From: Candidatus Zymogenaceae bacterium
GTDB lineage: Bacteria; Desulfobacterota; Zymogenia; Zymogenales; Zymogenaceae
DNA: 64,000 bases
Direction: 5' to 3'
Assembly: GCA_016933535.1 (NCBI GenBank)
Contig: JAFGAS010000052.1
Coordinates: forward strand, 62,001-126,000
In this document: positions 61,808 through 64,000 of the stretch, one piece after another
Layout: the number at the start of each line of letters is the position of its first letter
Position numbering within the stretch: position 1 is the first letter of the stretch
The notes under the pieces: generated by a model
Databases searched by the model: none
Told to the model about the DNA's origin: nothing
What the model saw: the letters and a program-made list of their open reading frames with translations, nothing else
Translations under genes and position numbers: made by a program

Positions 61808-62185
61808 ATGACTAAGAGACTTGAGATCTATAAGTGTGAGGTTTGTGGAAACATAGTGGAGGTGGTACATACGGGTGCAGGGGAGCTTGTCTGCTGCGGG
61901 CAGCCGATGATCCTCCTGACTGAAAACAGCGTGGATGCCGCCAAGGAAAAACATGTTCCGGTTGGGGAAAAGACGGCCGACGGTATGACCGTAAAGGTCG
62001 GCAGCGTCCCCCACCCGATGGAAGAAAAACACTATATCGAATGGATCGAGATCATCGACACCCAGGGAAAGGCATACCGGAAATTCCTCAAACCGGGCGA
62101 TACGCCCGAGGCGGCTTTTTGCGTTCCGGAGGGCGCATACACCCTTCGGGAGTACTGCAATTTGCACGGTTTATGGAAGGGGTAG
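61808..62185 (+). CDS. dfx: Desulfoferrodoxin (two-iron superoxide reductase)
   Basis: A 125-residue superoxide reductase of the two-iron class. The N-terminal desulforedoxin centre uses YKCEVCGN and VCCGQPM (CxxC, then CC). The catalytic centre II has [21 protein letters not shown] and the last CNLHGLW. It reduces superoxide to peroxide without making O2, which pairs it with tpx upstream. Rubredoxin is the usual donor and is encoded at 57262. The ferritin gene starts five bases after its stop. Confidence 0.96.
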   Translation: MTKRLEIYKCEVCGNIVEVVHTGAGELVCCGQPMILLTENSVDAAKEKHVPVGEKTADGMTVKVGSVPHPMEEKHYIEWIEIIDTQGKAYRKFLKPGDTPEAAFCVPEGAYTLREYCNLHGLWKG

Positions 62186-62189
62186 AATC

Positions 62190-62699
62190 ATGATCAATAA
62201 AAAGATAGAAGAGGCGCTCAACAGGCAGATGGTGGCCGAGACCTATTCCGGCTATATCTACCTGGCGATGGCGGCCGACTTCGATGCGCAGAACATGAAG
62301 GGCTTCGGCCGCTGGATGAAGTCCCAGGCGCTGGAAGAGCTCTTCCACGCCATGAAGTTCTATGACTTCATCAACGACCGCGGCGGCAGGGCCGTATGCG
62401 GCGCCGTGGATGCGCCCCCGGCCAAGTGGAAGACCCCCCTGGACGCGTTTAAGGCAGCCTATGATCACGAGGTGAAAGTCACCGGGATGATCAACGATCT
62501 GGTGGACCTTGCGCGCAGCCAGAACGATAAGGCGACCGAGAATTTTCTGCAATGGTACGTGAACGAGCAGGTCGAAGAGGAAGCCCAGACCGACGAGATC
62601 GTCAAAAACCTCGAAAAGATCAAGGATCACCCGGCTGCCCTCTTTATGTACGACGCCAGGCTCGGGGAGAGAACGGCCCAGTGGGGGGGCGGGGATTAG
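62190..62699 (+). CDS. ftn: Ferritin
   Basis: A 169-residue ferritin of the bacterial FtnA type. Ferroxidase ligands are visible in the AETYSGYIYLAMA, ALEELFHAMKF and YVNEQVEEEAQTDEI segments. It stores iron and lowers Fenton chemistry. It lies four bases after dfx with a GGGG ribosome site and must be co-transcribed, a common dfx-ftn pairing in anaerobes. Confidence 0.95.
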   Translation: MINKKIEEALNRQMVAETYSGYIYLAMAADFDAQNMKGFGRWMKSQALEELFHAMKFYDFINDRGGRAVCGAVDAPPAKWKTPLDAFKAAYDHEVKVTGMINDLVDLARSQNDKATENFLQWYVNEQVEEEAQTDEIVKNLEKIKDHPAALFMYDARLGERTAQWGGGD

Positions 62700-62768
62700 A
62701 TGCAACCGTACGGGGCCGCTTACCGTAACCTTATTTCTTATGGCAGCGCGATCTCGCGAAACGGTCGT

Positions 62769-62787
62769 GGGGGGGTAGACTCCCCCC
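62769..62787. other. G7/C6 hairpin in the 369-base gap after ferritin
   Basis: Seven Gs (62769-62775) face six Cs (62782-62787) around TAGACT. It lies 70 bases after the ferritin stop and has no T-run, so it may be a weak terminator. The rest of 62700-63068 shows no gene or clear promoter. Confidence 0.45.
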
Positions 62788-63068
62788 TACCACCGGCATA
62801 ATAGTGACGGCTCCGAGACGGTACGCAGCCGACGGCTGTGCCGGAGACGAACGAGACATTTCTGTCGGCCGGCATTGAGAAGACCGCCGCCGAACCGGGA
62901 CGGCCCTTACCGAATCCATGATAAATGTGCCGGCTCTCCCGGGGGGGCGGGCGGATATGATAATCCATAATGAAATGAACCGTCCCCTGATTTAACGAGA
63001 TCAACGGTCGACCGCGGCGGGAGGCTTGAGCCGCCCGGCCGCACTAAACCATTTATGGAGTGGTACAG

Positions 63069-63602
63069 ATGAGCAATACGCCGGAATCATCACTGGAGAT
63101 GCTGGACAAGGCCCTCGAAATGGAAAAGAAGGGAAAAGATTTTTACGAGAAGGCCGCCGTCAATTGTCAAAATGAATTAGGCAGAGAGGTTTTCCAGACC
63201 CTCAAGCGGGACGAGGACGTTCACATCGCGCGGATTATGGATATTTACAACAATCTTACGAAAGGCGGCCAGTGGAGCTCCGAATGGAAGGCAAAGGACT
63301 TTTCACACGGCGACCTTACCGCCTTTTTTTCGGACCTGGCCCATAAACACCGGAACCAAACTACCGCGGATGCCTCAGATATCCAGGCCCTCGAGATCGG
63401 CATTGACTTCGAGCTAGGATCGGTGACGTTCTATGAGCAGAGGCTGGCGGCCGCCGAAGATACGCTCGAGCGCGAGTTTATCGGCCGGATGGTTGTGGAG
63501 GAGAAGAGTCATCACAATATCCTCCAGGACGCCAAGCTCTACCTGACCGATCCCTCGTCCTGGTTTCAGGAGCATGAACGGGGCGGACTGGACGGGGCGT
63601 AG
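63069..63602 (+). CDS. Rubrerythrin-type ferritin-like diiron protein without rubredoxin domain
   Basis: A 177-residue four-helix diiron protein. Iron-ligand segments are LEMEKKGKDFYEKAA, RDEDVHIARI (E-x2-H), IDFELGSVTFYEQRLAA and VEEKSHHNIL (E-x2-H). No C-terminal rubredoxin CxxC pair is present. Such proteins act as peroxide reductases or oxidases in anaerobes. ATG 63069 is preceded by GGAG ten bases upstream; the frame could start three codons earlier. It closes the oxygen-defence gene set. Confidence 0.85.
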   Translation: MSNTPESSLEMLDKALEMEKKGKDFYEKAAVNCQNELGREVFQTLKRDEDVHIARIMDIYNNLTKGGQWSSEWKAKDFSHGDLTAFFSDLAHKHRNQTTADASDIQALEIGIDFELGSVTFYEQRLAAAEDTLEREFIGRMVVEEKSHHNILQDAKLYLTDPSSWFQEHERGGLDGA

Positions 63603-63641
63603 CGGCTATCGTTAACAATACCGTGAAAGGACATAGATGCC

Positions 63642-64000
63642 ATGAGATACTTATTTTCGCGTATAAGAATCTTCATCCCGTCTGTCGTTACCGTTGCCCT
63701 GATACTGCTCTTTTCCCAGCCCGCCCACGCAGTCCCCGCGGTGGGCGACCCCTTTCCCAAGATTACTCTCCCGGCACCGGACGCCGGCGCCGACCGGGAC
63801 TATCTCGGGATTGCGCGAGGCAAGGCGTTTATGATCGGAGACATCGCGGCACCCGTCGTCGTCGTGGAATTTTTCAGCATGTACTGCCCCCACTGCCAGG
63901 CGGACGCGCCCACGACCGTTGACCTCTTCGACCGCATCAAGAAGGATCCCCGTCTTGCACAACGGGTCAAGATGATCGGTATCGGTGTCGGCAATTCGGA
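63642..64000 (+). CDS. Exported thioredoxin-fold protein, 5' part (runs off the window)
   Basis: Only the first 119 codons are present. A signal peptide or membrane helix (about residues 10-30, ending QPAHA) is followed by the TlpA/DsbA-like thioredoxin fold with VVVVEFFSMYCPHCQADAPT, so the active site is C-P-H-C, the DsbA-type dithiol. It probably acts on disulfides or electron transfer in the periplasm. No ribosome site better than AAAGGA is seen before ATG 63642. Family within the thioredoxin superfamily is uncertain until the rest is read. Confidence 0.8.
   Translation, partial: MRYLFSRIRIFIPSVVTVALILLFSQPAHAVPAVGDPFPKITLPAPDAGADRDYLGIARGKAFMIGDIAAPVVVVEFFSMYCPHCQADAPTTVDLFDRIKKDPRLAQRVKMIGIGVGNS

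Noticed and set aside
1..64000. CRISPR arrays, complete insertion sequences, prophage or plasmid replication genes
   Set aside because: No regularly spaced direct repeats, transposase, integrase, phage or rep gene was seen on either strand.

Overview
The window reads as a gene-dense chromosomal segment of an anaerobic bacterium of the deltaproteobacterial type (Desulfobacterota in a broad sense), GC-rich by eye. No 16S rRNA or tRNA gene was found, so this placement is inference. It rests on a strict-anaerobe oxidative-stress set (two-iron desulfoferrodoxin, rubredoxin, rubrerythrin-type ferritin, thiol peroxidase), an EFR1-type flavodoxin-ferredoxin protein, corrinoid-type URO-D family proteins, a dprA-topA-trmFO order, a SufC-SufB-only FeS module, a selenocysteine-encoding gene, and REP-like intergenic repeats of a kind common in this group.

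Layout. 1-6.6 kb: the 3' end of ilvD, a frameshifted DUF4405 membrane protein, a GNAT acetyltransferase, an M48 membrane protease with a small partner gene, an RNase H-like exonuclease, two overlapping nitroreductases and an RsbR-N-type sensor-like protein. 6.6-9.7 kb (minus strand): a membrane protein, a CCA-adding/poly(A) polymerase-family enzyme and a DUF4349 lipoprotein. 9.9-20 kb (mostly plus): YbgF/CpoB-like protein, LysM protein, dprA, topA, trmFO, cutA, a DUF721 gene (minus), phosphodiesterase, HIT hydrolase, LapA-like protein and a radical SAM protein. 20-23.1 kb: a 1022-residue protein that I read as a class III nucleotidyl cyclase domain split by a long coiled-coil insertion. 23.2-28 kb: two URO-D family paralogues, each bracketed by copies of one REP-like repeat, around a CoA-transferase. 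28-35 kb: racemase, archaeal-type PEP carboxylase, small membrane protein, TPR protein, SDR, RidA and a GlpD-type dehydrogenase. 35-41.4 kb: an orphan promoter/terminator pair, gamma carbonic anhydrase, Tex, a short acyl-CoA dehydrogenase-like protein, EFR1 and a methyltransferase.

41.9-48.7 kb: a probable sugar-acid or cyclitol catabolic cluster with an IolD-like ThDP enzyme, an aldehyde dehydrogenase, an IlvD/Edd-type sugar-acid dehydratase and a tandem flavodoxin-domain protein. 48.9-54.2 kb: a membrane metallophosphoesterase, a YyaL/DUF255 protein, a periplasmic molybdopterin oxidoreductase, a BASS-type transporter and a metal-binding HMA protein.

54.3-64 kb is the most coherent block, for FeS assembly and thiol/oxygen defence: sufC-sufB, a flavodoxin-ArsC fusion, rubredoxin, a glutaredoxin whose first active-site residue is encoded by in-frame UGA (read as selenocysteine, with a SECIS-like hairpin just downstream), a glutaredoxin-thioredoxin reductase fusion, a DUF169 protein, sfsA, tpx with a consensus promoter and a palindromic operator, a Tat-exported Rieske protein, desulfoferrodoxin, ferritin, a rubrerythrin-like protein and the start of an exported thioredoxin-fold protein. 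The selenoglutaredoxin and the adjacent Grx-TrxR fusion could form one electron-transfer line; that link is inferred from adjacency only.
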